From CAYUIS01 sp964444825 (GTDB lineage Bacteria; Chloroflexota; Anaerolineae; B4-G1): a stretch of 7,704 nt of DNA. Below, piece after piece: positions 1-5,734 of this stretch; positions within the stretch are counted from its first letter, which is position 1; every line of letters begins with the position of its first letter. The stretch spans positions 1 to 7,704 of the forward strand of contig CAYUIS010000187.1 of assembly GCA_964444825.1 (NCBI GenBank), in the 5' to 3' direction. Under the pieces are notes generated by a model. The model was not told the origin of the DNA. It did not search any database and saw nothing but the letters and a program-made list of their open reading frames with translations. A program made the position numbers and the translations under genes.

Positions 1-36
1 AACGAAAAGGCCCGCCCCTTTCGGAAGCGGGCCCTT
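1..36 (-). terminator. Intrinsic terminator of the EF-G-like gene
   Basis: Read on the minus strand this is a GC-rich stem: GGCCCGC (33-27) pairs with GCGGGCC (15-9), and the inner part closes through TTCC/GGG with one bulged T onto a GAAA tetraloop. The stem is followed directly by TTTTCGTT. It lies about 40 bases past the stop codon of the EF-G-like gene and fits a rho-independent terminator. On the plus strand the stem also forms, but the following tract (TTCTGCC) is poorer in T, so the main polarity is minus. Confidence 0.85.
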
Positions 37-75
37 CTGCCATTCAGGCCACCAGAATCCGGAGCCAGCCCCTGG

Positions 76-2139
76 CTAGTTCTCCTTTTCCTTCTGATGG
101 GCCTCCATAATCTCCTGCATTAGGTGAGTGGGCACATTGGCATAGTGGTCCAGTTCCATCGAAAAGACTCCCCGGCCTTGGGTCAGGCTACGCAGGTCGG
201 TAGCGTATCGCTGCATCTCTGCCAGTGGCGCCAGTGCCGTGATAATGGTCTTGCCGCTGCGCTGATCCATGCCCTGGACCTGGGCGCGTTTCGTGTTCAG
301 ATCCCCCATGATGTCGCCGGTATATTCTTCAGGCACGGTGATCGTTACCGTGTAGATTGGCTCCAGTAGGACGGCCCCGGCTCCCAACATCACTTTCTTA
401 AAAACCTCACGTGCGGCAATCTGGAAGGCAATGTCCTTAGAATCCACCGGATGTTCCTTGCCATCGGTCACAGCCGCTTTCACATCCACCACCGGGTAGC
501 CAGCGATTACCCCTTGATCCATTACCTGCTTGATGCCCTTCTGGATAGAGCTCTCAAACGAGCGCGAGATCGCCCCTCCAAAAACCTTCCACTCGAACTC
601 GTACCCTGTGTCGCGAGGTTGTGGCTCTAGGCGCATATGTACCTCGGCGAACTGGCCAGCGCCGCCGGTCTGTTTCTTATGGCGGTAGGAATCGGAGTAG
701 GTCCTGGTAACCGTTTCCCGGTAGGGCACTCTGGGTATTGTGGTCTCGACCCCAACACCAAAGCGGTTCTCCATCCGGCGCACAGCAATGTCCACGTGGG
801 CCTCTCCCATTCCCTCCAGGATCGTCTGGCGCGTGGTGGGATCCTGCCGCCAGTGCAGTGTGGGATCCTCCTCGCAGATACGGCTCAACGTGGGTCCCAG
901 CTTGGCTTGATCGGCCTTGCTCGTAGGACTGACCGCCACGGCAAAGAGAGGCGAGGGAAAAGCAGGACCGGGCAGACTCAACGAATGCGCCTTGTCGCAC
1001 AGGGTGTCCCCGGTGACCGTGTGGGCCAACTTGGCCACCGCACCGATGTCCCCGGCGCGCAAGTGAGGCACTGGGATCTGCTCCTTGCCGCGCATCACAT
1101 AAACTTGGCCCAGCCGCTCGTCCTCTTGAGCCCGGCTATTGTAGACGCGACCGTCCGATTCCGCCATTCCGCCATAGACGCGAAAGTAGGTCAGTTTGCC
1201 AACGTAAGGGTCGGCCGTCGTCTTAAAGACCAGCATCGCCAGTGGCGACAGCTCGTTGGGCTCGATCTCTTCCTCCCCCGACGCCCCCTGGGCCGTGACC
1301 GCCCCCCGGTCCACGGGCGATGGTGCGTAACCGGTCAGGGCATCCAGCAATGTAGACGTACCCAGGTTCGCCGTTGCCGCTGTCACCAGGACGGGGATGG
1401 CCGTGCCACTGAGCACCGTGGCTCGCAGACCTGCCTGGATCTCTTGGTCGGTCAGTTCCTCCCCTTCCAAGTATTTCATAATAAGCTCGTCGTCCGCCTC
1501 AGCGGCGGCCTCAATCAGCGCCACACGAGCTTCCTCCGCTTGGTCAGCCAGATCGTCCGGGATGTCCTCAATCTTTCCCTCGCTTCCCATCACGGCTTTC
1601 ATCCCTACCAGATCTATGACCCCTGCGAAATTCCCCTCTGCACCAACGGGGAGGCACATCGGGACAAAGTTCCGGCCAAAGGTCTCCCGCAACGACTCCA
1701 GCGTGCGATCCAGGCTGGCGTTCTCCCGGTTCATCTTGTTGACTACCACTATCCGAGGCAGCCCTTGCTCCTCGACAAAGTCCCACGCTAGCTCTGTACC
1801 TACCTCAACGCCGGACACAGCGTCCACCACAATCAATGCCAGATCGGCTACCCGAATTGAGCTCTTGACCTCGCCCACAAAATCGGTATACCCAGGGGTG
1901 TCCAGCACGTTGATCTTGGCGTCTTTCCACTCAACGGGGACAAGAGCTAGGTTGAGCGAGATGTGACGACCTATCTCCTCCTCGTCAAAGTCAGCGATAG
2001 TGGTGCCCTTCTCAACTTCGCCCATACGGTTAACAGCGCCGCTGGCAAAGAGCATCGCCTCTGCCAGCGAGGTCTTGCCCGCGCTGCCGTGCCCGAGAAA
2101 AACGACATTGCGCAGCTTTTCCGTGCCATAGTCTTTCAT
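76..2139 (-). CDS. Elongation factor G-like translation GTPase (FusA paralogue)
   Basis: A 687-residue protein with the full five-domain EF-G layout. The G domain (about 1-270) has a P-loop GHGSAGKT at 16-23, switch II DTPGYTDF at 80-87, a G4 motif NKMN at 134-137 and a G5-like TAATANLG near 253-260. Domain II and III follow, then domain IV with HKKQTGGAGQ from residue 487, and domain V with DLRSLTQGRG and a tail ending HYANVP...EKEN. Family members bind the ribosomal A site and drive translocation or recycling in the cytoplasm. Three features separate it from housekeeping EF-G: switch I reads RHIS, not RGIT; the switch II His is Tyr84; and the G4 Asp is Asn137. It is therefore probably a paralogue, not the main FusA. 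The ATG at 2139 is chosen because AGGAGG sits 9 nt upstream and homologues start near 'MK.Y..E..RNV'. It has its own promoter and terminator, so it appears monocistronic. Confidence 0.9.
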   Translation of the reverse strand: MKDYGTEKLRNVVFLGHGSAGKTSLAEAMLFASGAVNRMGEVEKGTTIADFDEEEIGRHISLNLALVPVEWKDAKINVLDTPGYTDFVGEVKSSIRVADLALIVVDAVSGVEVGTELAWDFVEEQGLPRIVVVNKMNRENASLDRTLESLRETFGRNFVPMCLPVGAEGNFAGVIDLVGMKAVMGSEGKIEDIPDDLADQAEEARVALIEAAAEADDELIMKYLEGEELTDQEIQAGLRATVLSGTAIPVLVTAATANLGTSTLLDALTGYAPSPVDRGAVTAQGASGEEEIEPNELSPLAMLVFKTTADPYVGKLTYFRVYGGMAESDGRVYNSRAQEDERLGQVYVMRGKEQIPVPHLRAGDIGAVAKLAHTVTGDTLCDKAHSLSLPGPAFPSPLFAVAVSPTSKADQAKLGPTLSRICEEDPTLHWRQDPTTRQTILEGMGEAHVDIAVRRMENRFGVGVETTIPRVPYRETVTRTYSDSYRHKKQTGGAGQFAEVHMRLEPQPRDTGYEFEWKVFGGAISRSFESSIQKGIKQVMDQGVIAGYPVVDVKAAVTDGKEHPVDSKDIAFQIAAREVFKKVMLGAGAVLLEPIYTVTITVPEEYTGDIMGDLNTKRAQVQGMDQRSGKTIITALAPLAEMQRYATDLRSLTQGRGVFSMELDHYANVPTHLMQEIMEAHQKEKEN

Positions 2140-2148
2140 AAAGCCCAG

Positions 2149-2154
2149 CCTCCT
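2149..2154 (-). promoter_or_regulatory. Ribosome binding site fixing the EF-G-like start
   Basis: AGGAGG on the minus strand, 9 nt before the ATG at 2139-2137. The reading frame stays open upstream as far as 2298, but the upstream in-frame ATG at 2235 has no Shine-Dalgarno sequence, and the TTG at 2298 lies inside the -35 box. The start at 2139 is therefore preferred. The first base of the site overlaps the last unit of the upstream tandem repeat. Confidence 0.85.
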
Positions 2155-2201
2155 AATCGTGCGATTACGCTCGTAATAATGTTCGTGATTATGCCCGTGA
2201 T
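2154..2201 (-). repeat. Four-unit 12-bp imperfect tandem repeat in the EF-G-like leader
   Basis: Read on the minus strand from 2201 down, the units are ATCACGGGCATA, ATCACGAACATT, ATTACGAGCGTA and ATCGCACGATTA. The period is 12 with no gaps, and the first two units are the most similar. The last unit ends in the palindrome TAATCG-CA-CGATTA (2154-2167), which abuts the ribosome site. In frame with the downstream gene the array would read as a His-rich tetrapeptide repeat (HDHGHNHEH...), but it lies in the untranslated leader if the start at 2139 is right. Possible roles are a protein-binding array or a translational control element. The repeat is visible; its function is unknown. Confidence 0.6.
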
Positions 2202-2269
2202 CGTGCCAAAACTCCGTGCTAACGACATCAGACATTGATGCTGGAGCACATCTTTGATCAAACCTTGGT

Positions 2270-2298
2270 ATTGTAAATGAGAACAGACGAACTGTCAA
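2270..2298 (-). promoter_or_regulatory. Sigma-70-type promoter of the EF-G-like gene
   Basis: On the minus strand a perfect -35 box TTGACA (2298-2293) is followed by a 17-bp spacer and a -10 box TACAAT (2275-2270), five of six matches to TATAAT. Transcription would start near 2263, giving a leader of roughly 125 nt before the ATG at 2139. It lies downstream of the threonine synthase gene, so the EF-G-like gene can be expressed independently of it. Confidence 0.8.
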
Positions 2299-2309
2299 TT
2301 GCCTGTTCT
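2280..2309. repeat. Inverted repeat across the -35 region (operator-like)
   Basis: AGAACAG (2280-2286) and CTGTTCT (2303-2309) are perfect 7-bp inverted arms separated by 16 bp. The -35 box lies between the arms and one arm occupies part of the promoter spacer. The placement suits a repressor or activator site. The minus strand also shows a direct pair GTTC-N4-GTTC in the spacer. No known regulator is assigned. Confidence 0.4.
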
Positions 2310-2466
2310 ACTTACCGCCTCACTGAGTCACAACATGCCTTGCTATCCGAGGGTCAGGAACCGCCAACGTCCGGCTCCGGTGCAGGGCAAATACACAGGC
2401 TCCCCTGGGCCTATGGGTTTGTTTCCTGTTCTCAGGGGGGGCGAGGATCTGGAAACCACCGTTTTG

Positions 2467-3630
2467 TTATGCGAATACGTCGGGGTACTTGAGCCCAGTG
2501 CCTGTGTTGAACAGCACGATGCGCTCGTCAGGAGACACCCAACCCTGCGCCAACAACTGTTCCAATGCTGCCAGGGTAGCACCCGTCTCTGGACAGACAA
2601 ACATACCCTCTAGGTGGCCAATACGCATCTGTGCTTCCACCAGTGCTTTGTCAGAGACAGCGATGGCGGTGCCGTTGCTCTCGCGCAGAGCCCGCAGGAT
2701 CAAAAAGTCGGCAACGGCAGAGGGCACCCGTAGCCCTGCAGCCACCGTTTTTGCACCCTTCCACGGCGTGGCAAACTCCTCTCCAGCGTGGAAGGCACGT
2801 GGGATAGGCGCGCAACCCTCGCTCTGCACCGACACCATCCGCGGCCGGTGGTCGTTGATCCATCCCAGCTCAGCCATTTCCCCAAAGGCCTTCCACATCC
2901 CTATGAGGCCGGTGCCTCCTCCTGTGGGATAGATGATCACGTCGGGAAGGGTCCAGCCAAACTGTTCGGCCAGCTCATAGCCCATCGTCTTTTTGCCCTC
3001 CAGGCGATAGGGCTCCTTGAGCGTGGAGACGTCGAACCAGCCGTGTGCTTCGGCACCCTTGCGTGCCTCTTTGCCGCAATCGGTGATCAGGCCGTCTACC
3101 AGCGTGACCTCGGCCCCTAAGGCCTGACATTCGAGTCGGAAGGGGATCGGCACGTCCTTTGGCATAAAGACGTGAGCCCTCAGCCCGGCTTTGGCCGCGT
3201 AGGCGGACATCGCGCCGGCCGCATTGCCGGCCGAGGGAATAACCACTTCTCTCACGCCCAGTTCGCGAGCACGAGAGATCGCCATCGCCAATCCCCGCGC
3301 CTTGAAGGATCCGGTGGGATTCAAGCTCTCATCCTTGATGTACAACTGGGACAATCCAAGTGCCTGGCCTATACGCGTGGCGTGAAGCAGGGGAGTGAAT
3401 CCCTCTCCCAAGTTTATCTCATGATTCTCGTCCTGCACCGGCAACAAGGCGCGATATCGCCACATCGTGGGCTCGCTAGTTATGAGGGCCTCGCGTCTCT
3501 GGGCGGCGGCCGCCTGCAGATCGTAGCGGGCCAGCAGGGGACGTGCGCAGTCAGTGCAAAGCCTCTGCAATTGATTGGCATCGTACGTCTTGCCACACAG
3601 GGAGCATTCCAGGTGAGTCAGATACCTCAT
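2467..3630 (-). CDS. thrC: Threonine synthase-type PLP enzyme
   Basis: A 387-residue fold-type II pyridoxal-phosphate enzyme. The N terminus has a zinc-ribbon-like pair of CxxC motifs (Cys9, Cys12, Cys25, Cys28). The PLP lysine is Lys110 in NPTGSFKARG, followed by the PLP-contacting loop SAGNAAGAMSAYAAKAG, a phosphate-binding glycine loop PTGGGTGLIG, and a C-terminal FNTGTGLKYPD that is typical of the archaeal-type/short threonine synthase group. The expected reaction is O-phosphohomoserine to threonine plus phosphate, the last step of threonine synthesis, in the cytosol. SFKARG replaces the more usual SFKDRG; related subgroups share this, but it leaves room for a different beta-replacement or elimination substrate, as in cysteate synthase. 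The frame is open to 3708, but the ATG at 3630 is chosen because AGGAGGTG lies just upstream and the CxxC module then begins near residue 9. No thrA or thrB homologue is adjacent. Confidence 0.8.
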   Translation of the reverse strand: MRYLTHLECSLCGKTYDANQLQRLCTDCARPLLARYDLQAAAAQRREALITSEPTMWRYRALLPVQDENHEINLGEGFTPLLHATRIGQALGLSQLYIKDESLNPTGSFKARGLAMAISRARELGVREVVIPSAGNAAGAMSAYAAKAGLRAHVFMPKDVPIPFRLECQALGAEVTLVDGLITDCGKEARKGAEAHGWFDVSTLKEPYRLEGKKTMGYELAEQFGWTLPDVIIYPTGGGTGLIGMWKAFGEMAELGWINDHRPRMVSVQSEGCAPIPRAFHAGEEFATPWKGAKTVAAGLRVPSAVADFLILRALRESNGTAIAVSDKALVEAQMRIGHLEGMFVCPETGATLAALEQLLAQGWVSPDERIVLFNTGTGLKYPDVFA

Positions 3631-3632
3631 GA

Positions 3633-3640
3633 CACCTCCT
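3633..3640 (-). promoter_or_regulatory. Ribosome binding site of the threonine synthase gene
   Basis: AGGAGGTG on the minus strand, with its AGGAGG core 4 nt from the ATG at 3630-3628. It decides between this start and the in-frame ATG at 3708, which would add 26 residues with no resemblance to the family N terminus. Confidence 0.8.
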
Positions 3641-3671
3641 CGTTCAAATTGAGTCGTGTTTCGGCCATAGG

Positions 3672-3688
3672 ATGGTACCATGATACCA
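3672..3688 (-). promoter_or_regulatory. Candidate thrC promoter with overlapping palindrome
   Basis: On the minus strand TGG-TATCAT (3688-3680) looks like an extended -10 element (TGn plus TATCAT). No good -35 box is visible at 16-18 bp, which fits an extended -10 promoter but weakens the call. It overlaps the perfect 10-bp palindrome ATGGTACCAT (3672-3681) and the direct pair TGGTA-TCA-TGGTA. The transcript would start near 3673, about 43 nt before the ATG. The palindrome could be the operator. Confidence 0.35.
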
Positions 3689-3798
3689 GAAACGGGATTT
3701 GTCGCCACTTGAGGCCGTGCGCGCAGACATCCAGTTCGTCCGTTGATGTGGCAGAACTTGGCTTAGAAGTGAAACGCGCGCCGAGTCGATTCGCCAGC

Positions 3799-3827
3799 TT
3801 GCATTTTCCGGAAAACTGATATATGCT
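3799..3827 (+). promoter_or_regulatory. Candidate phnDCE promoter with a 12-bp palindrome in the spacer
   Basis: TTGCAT (3799-3804), a 17-bp spacer and TATGCT (3822-3827) form a modest sigma-70-like promoter; TATATG (3820-3825) is an alternative -10. The spacer holds TTTTCCGGAAAA (3804-3815), a perfect 12-bp palindrome and thus a good operator candidate that would block polymerase if bound. Transcription would start near 3834, giving a leader of about 110 nt. No clear Pho-box direct repeat was seen. Confidence 0.45.
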
Positions 3828-3849
3828 TGGTGTTGTGGAGTGGCAAGCA
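3824..3849 (+). other. Leader hairpin 1 of the phn operon
   Basis: TGCTTG (3824-3829) and CAAGCA (3844-3849) are perfect 6-bp inverted arms around a 14-nt loop. If transcription starts near 3834, the left arm falls outside the RNA and the element would act as DNA only. If it starts earlier, the RNA begins with this hairpin. No T tract follows. Confidence 0.3.
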
Positions 3850-3854
3850 CGTCG

Positions 3855-3885
3855 AAAGGAGGTGATGGCCACAAGACACACATAG
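3855..3885 (+). other. Strong Shine-Dalgarno sequence plus six-codon minigene in the phn leader
   Basis: AAAGGAGGTGAT (3855-3866) is a 12-nt perfect complement of the conserved 16S rRNA 3' tail, stronger than the site of any gene in this window. It runs straight into ATG (3865-3867), which opens a six-codon frame, M-A-T-R-H-T, stopping at TAG (3883-3885). Only 2 nt separate the AGGAGG core from the ATG, so initiation may be inefficient. No long frame follows, so the site may recruit or stall ribosomes in the leader. It may also be a relic of a lost gene start. Confidence 0.35.
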
Positions 3886-3895
3886 GAAAATGTGT
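3878..3895 (+). other. Leader hairpin 2 overlapping the minigene stop
   Basis: ACACAT (3878-3883) and ATGTGT (3890-3895) form a perfect 6-bp stem with an AGGAAA loop. The left arm contains the last codons and the start of the minigene stop codon, so a ribosome on the minigene would prevent folding. There is no following T tract, so it is not a terminator by itself. Confidence 0.4.
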
Positions 3896-3944
3896 CCCCA
3901 GGTTGTCCATTCTATAACTCACTTTTTGAACAGGAGGAAATAAC

Positions 3945-4850
3945 ATGAATAGCAAGCGTGCGTTGATCATTTTGGTTGTGAGCCTGTTGGCCGCGGGATT
4001 GCTAACTTCTTGTGGCCCGGGGAAGCTGGGTTCTGAGAACAACCCCATCGTGTGGGTGTTTGTACCCTCCGGCGAGACGGAGCGCGTGACCACTGGCGCC
4101 GAGACGGTATCCGAAATGCTACACGAAGAGACCGGCCTGTTCTTCGACGTCAAGGTCGCCACCGAGTATGCCGGGGCGATCGAGGCGATGTGCGCCGATC
4201 CGGCCGAGGCACATATGGCATCGCTGGCTACCTTCGCCTACGTCATGGCCGCCGACCGGGGTTGCGCCGAGGCCGCGATGCTGTCCGTGCGCTACGGCAG
4301 CCCCACCTACAACGGCCAGTTCATTGTCCGGGCTGACAGTGGCATCACCGATATCTCACAACTCAACGGCAAGACCTTCTGCCGTCCTGACCCGCTCTCC
4401 ACGAGCGGTTGGGTGATCCCCTCGATCATGCTCAGAGGGGCCGGGGTCGATCCCGACAGCGGGCTGGCAGAGGTCGTTGACGCTGGCAGTCACGACGCCG
4501 TGGTCGCCGCCGTCTACAACGGCGATTGCGACGCCGGCGCCACCTACGTGGACGCCCGCGGTACCGTCGAGGAGGACTATCCCGATGTGATGGAACACGT
4601 CGTCGTCATCGCACTCGAGCCCGACATCCCGAACGACGGCGTCCAGTTCCAGACCTCCGTGGACCAGGAAATGCGGACTCAGATCGTGGATGGGCTGCTG
4701 GCCATCGCCGCGACGGAAGCGGGCGTGGAGGCGTTGGACACCGCATACTCGTGGCAGGAGCTGATCAAGGCGGATAATACCTACTATGACGCATTCCGGC
4801 AGATTCTGCAGGCCGCCGGGGTCAGCGCCGAGGACCTGCTCGGGGACTAG
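3945..4850 (+). CDS. phnD: Phosphonate/phosphite/phosphate ABC transporter binding lipoprotein
   Basis: A 301-residue solute-binding protein of the PhnD type. Residues 1-22 form a lipoprotein signal peptide (KR, then a hydrophobic stretch) ending in the lipobox LLTSC, with Cys23 as the lipidated residue, so it is tethered on the outer face of the cytoplasmic membrane. The PhnD hallmarks are DPLSTSGW, with Ser152-Thr153-Ser154 at the expected oxyanion-binding loop, and GSHDAVVAAV at 181-190. The family captures phosphonates, phosphite or phosphate; the substrate cannot be told from sequence. Four further cysteines (83, 107, 146, 195) could form disulfides, which is inference. AGGAGG (3932-3937) lies 7 nt before the ATG. 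It is the first gene of the operon; a stem-loop and 95 bp separate it from phnC, an arrangement that would favour excess binding protein over transporter. Confidence 0.88.
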   Translation: MNSKRALIILVVSLLAAGLLTSCGPGKLGSENNPIVWVFVPSGETERVTTGAETVSEMLHEETGLFFDVKVATEYAGAIEAMCADPAEAHMASLATFAYVMAADRGCAEAAMLSVRYGSPTYNGQFIVRADSGITDISQLNGKTFCRPDPLSTSGWVIPSIMLRGAGVDPDSGLAEVVDAGSHDAVVAAVYNGDCDAGATYVDARGTVEEDYPDVMEHVVVIALEPDIPNDGVQFQTSVDQEMRTQIVDGLLAIAATEAGVEALDTAYSWQELIKADNTYYDAFRQILQAAGVSAEDLLGD

Positions 4851-4899
4851 TTGGCACGTGCCCGTGCTAGCAGTTAGATACCCAACAGAAGAATGAATA

Positions 4900-4930
4900 A
4901 GCGAAGGGGGACTGTCTGTCCCCCTTCGCT
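4900..4930 (+). other. Perfect 13-bp intercistronic stem-loop between phnD and phnC
   Basis: AGCGAAGGGGGAC (4900-4912) and GTCCCCCTTCGCT (4918-4930) are exactly complementary around a 5-nt loop, TGTCT. No T tract follows on the plus strand (CCAATAGG), so it is not a classical terminator. The phnC ribosome site starts 5 bases later. Likely effects are partial attenuation or protection of the phnD message from 3' decay, lowering phnCE expression relative to phnD. On the minus strand the stem is followed by TTATTCATTC, but there is no minus-strand gene to end here. Confidence 0.8.
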
Positions 4931-4945
4931 CCAATAGGAGGGAGA

Positions 4946-5734
4946 ATGCTTGATGTCAAGAACCTGACCAAGGTATACGACGACGGGACGGTCGCCCTGC
5001 GCGACGTAAGTTTCCAGCTAGAGGATGGCGAGTTCCTGATCATCATCGGCCTCAGTGGATCGGGCAAGTCCACCTTGTTGCGCTGCATCAACCGCTTGAT
5101 CGACCCGACCGAGGGACAGATCATGTGGGACGGCGTGGACATCGCGGCGGCTGAACCTGCCCAGTTGCGCGAGATCCGCCGCCAGATTGGTATGATCTTT
5201 CAGCATTTTAACCTCGTCAAGCGTTCCAATGTCCTCACCAACGTCCTCGCCGGCAGACTCGGCTACGTAAACCCCTGGACCAGCCTGTTGCACCGCTTCC
5301 CAGCCGAGGATATGGAGATGGCGATGCAGGCGCTGGAACAGGTAGGCATCACTGAACAGGCCCGCAAGCGGGCAGATGAACTGAGTGGTGGGCAACAGCA
5401 GCGCGTGGGGATTGCCCGGGCGCTGATGCAGGAACCGCGTATGATCCTGGCCGACGAACCGGTAGCCAGCCTGGATCCGGTGCTCGCTCATACCATCCTG
5501 GGCTATCTGGAACAGCTCAATCAGGAGAGAGACATCTCCATCCTGTGCAGCCTGCACTACCTGGACCTGGTACAGCGGTACGCCACGCGCGTAGTCGGTC
5601 TGCGCGATGGACGGATCGTCTATCGAGGCAGCCGCGCGGACATTCGTGCGATGACCGACGAGGAATTCAAAGATATCTATGGACAGGAGGCGGTCCGGGT
5701 GAGCGTAGGCCGGACAGAAGGGAAGGAGGCGTAA
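4946..5734 (+). CDS. phnC: Phosphonate-type ABC transporter ATP-binding protein
   Basis: A 262-residue ABC ATPase, the usual length for PhnC. Motifs in order are Walker A GLSGSGKST (35-43, Lys41), Q-loop Gln86 in MIFQHFNLV, signature LSGGQ (146-150), Walker B MILADE (166-171, catalytic Glu171), D-loop SLDP (175-178) and the switch His204 in CSLHYLDL. QHFNLV and the CSLH segment are characteristic of the PhnC branch. It is a cytoplasmic subunit that dimerises and powers uptake through PhnE. AGGAGG (4936-4941) lies 4 nt before the ATG. The stop codon TAA shares its last A with the phnE ATG, indicating translational coupling. All catalytic residues are present, so the ATPase should be active. 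Confidence 0.92.
   Translation: MLDVKNLTKVYDDGTVALRDVSFQLEDGEFLIIIGLSGSGKSTLLRCINRLIDPTEGQIMWDGVDIAAAEPAQLREIRRQIGMIFQHFNLVKRSNVLTNVLAGRLGYVNPWTSLLHRFPAEDMEMAMQALEQVGITEQARKRADELSGGQQQRVGIARALMQEPRMILADEPVASLDPVLAHTILGYLEQLNQERDISILCSLHYLDLVQRYATRVVGLRDGRIVYRGSRADIRAMTDEEFKDIYGQEAVRVSVGRTEGKEA

Noticed and set aside
637..1791. Long open frame on the plus strand opposite the EF-G-like gene (384 codons).
   Set aside because: It is antisense to conserved EF-G domains, has no ribosome site or recognisable family, and its composition (rich in Arg, Gln, His) is typical of a shadow frame in GC-rich DNA.
2140..2298. 53-residue N-terminal extension of the EF-G-like protein (His-rich).
   Set aside because: The upstream starts lack a ribosome site and the farthest one lies in the -35 box; AGGAGG 9 nt before the ATG at 2139 and family N termini support the shorter form. 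Kept only as a finding about the repeat.
2421..2461. GTTTCC...GGAAAC inverted repeat with inner CCTG-TTCT-CAGG as a thrC terminator.
   Set aside because: The stems are short, the loop is long and there is no T tract on the minus strand; not convincing.
3855..3866. AAAGGAGGTGAT as a fragment of a reversed 16S rRNA 3' end.
   Set aside because: The similarity stops after the 12 anti-Shine-Dalgarno-complementary bases; the following GCCACAAG does not match the 16S helix sequence.
3913..3918. TATAAC as a -10 box for phnD.
   Set aside because: No -35 box at the right distance (ATGTGT), and transcription would begin within or next to the phnD ribosome site.
3627..4162. Minus-strand open frames across the thrC-phnD intergenic region.
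   Set aside because: They overlap the phnD signal-peptide region or the thrC start and show no family resemblance or ribosome sites; the region fits a regulatory interval better.
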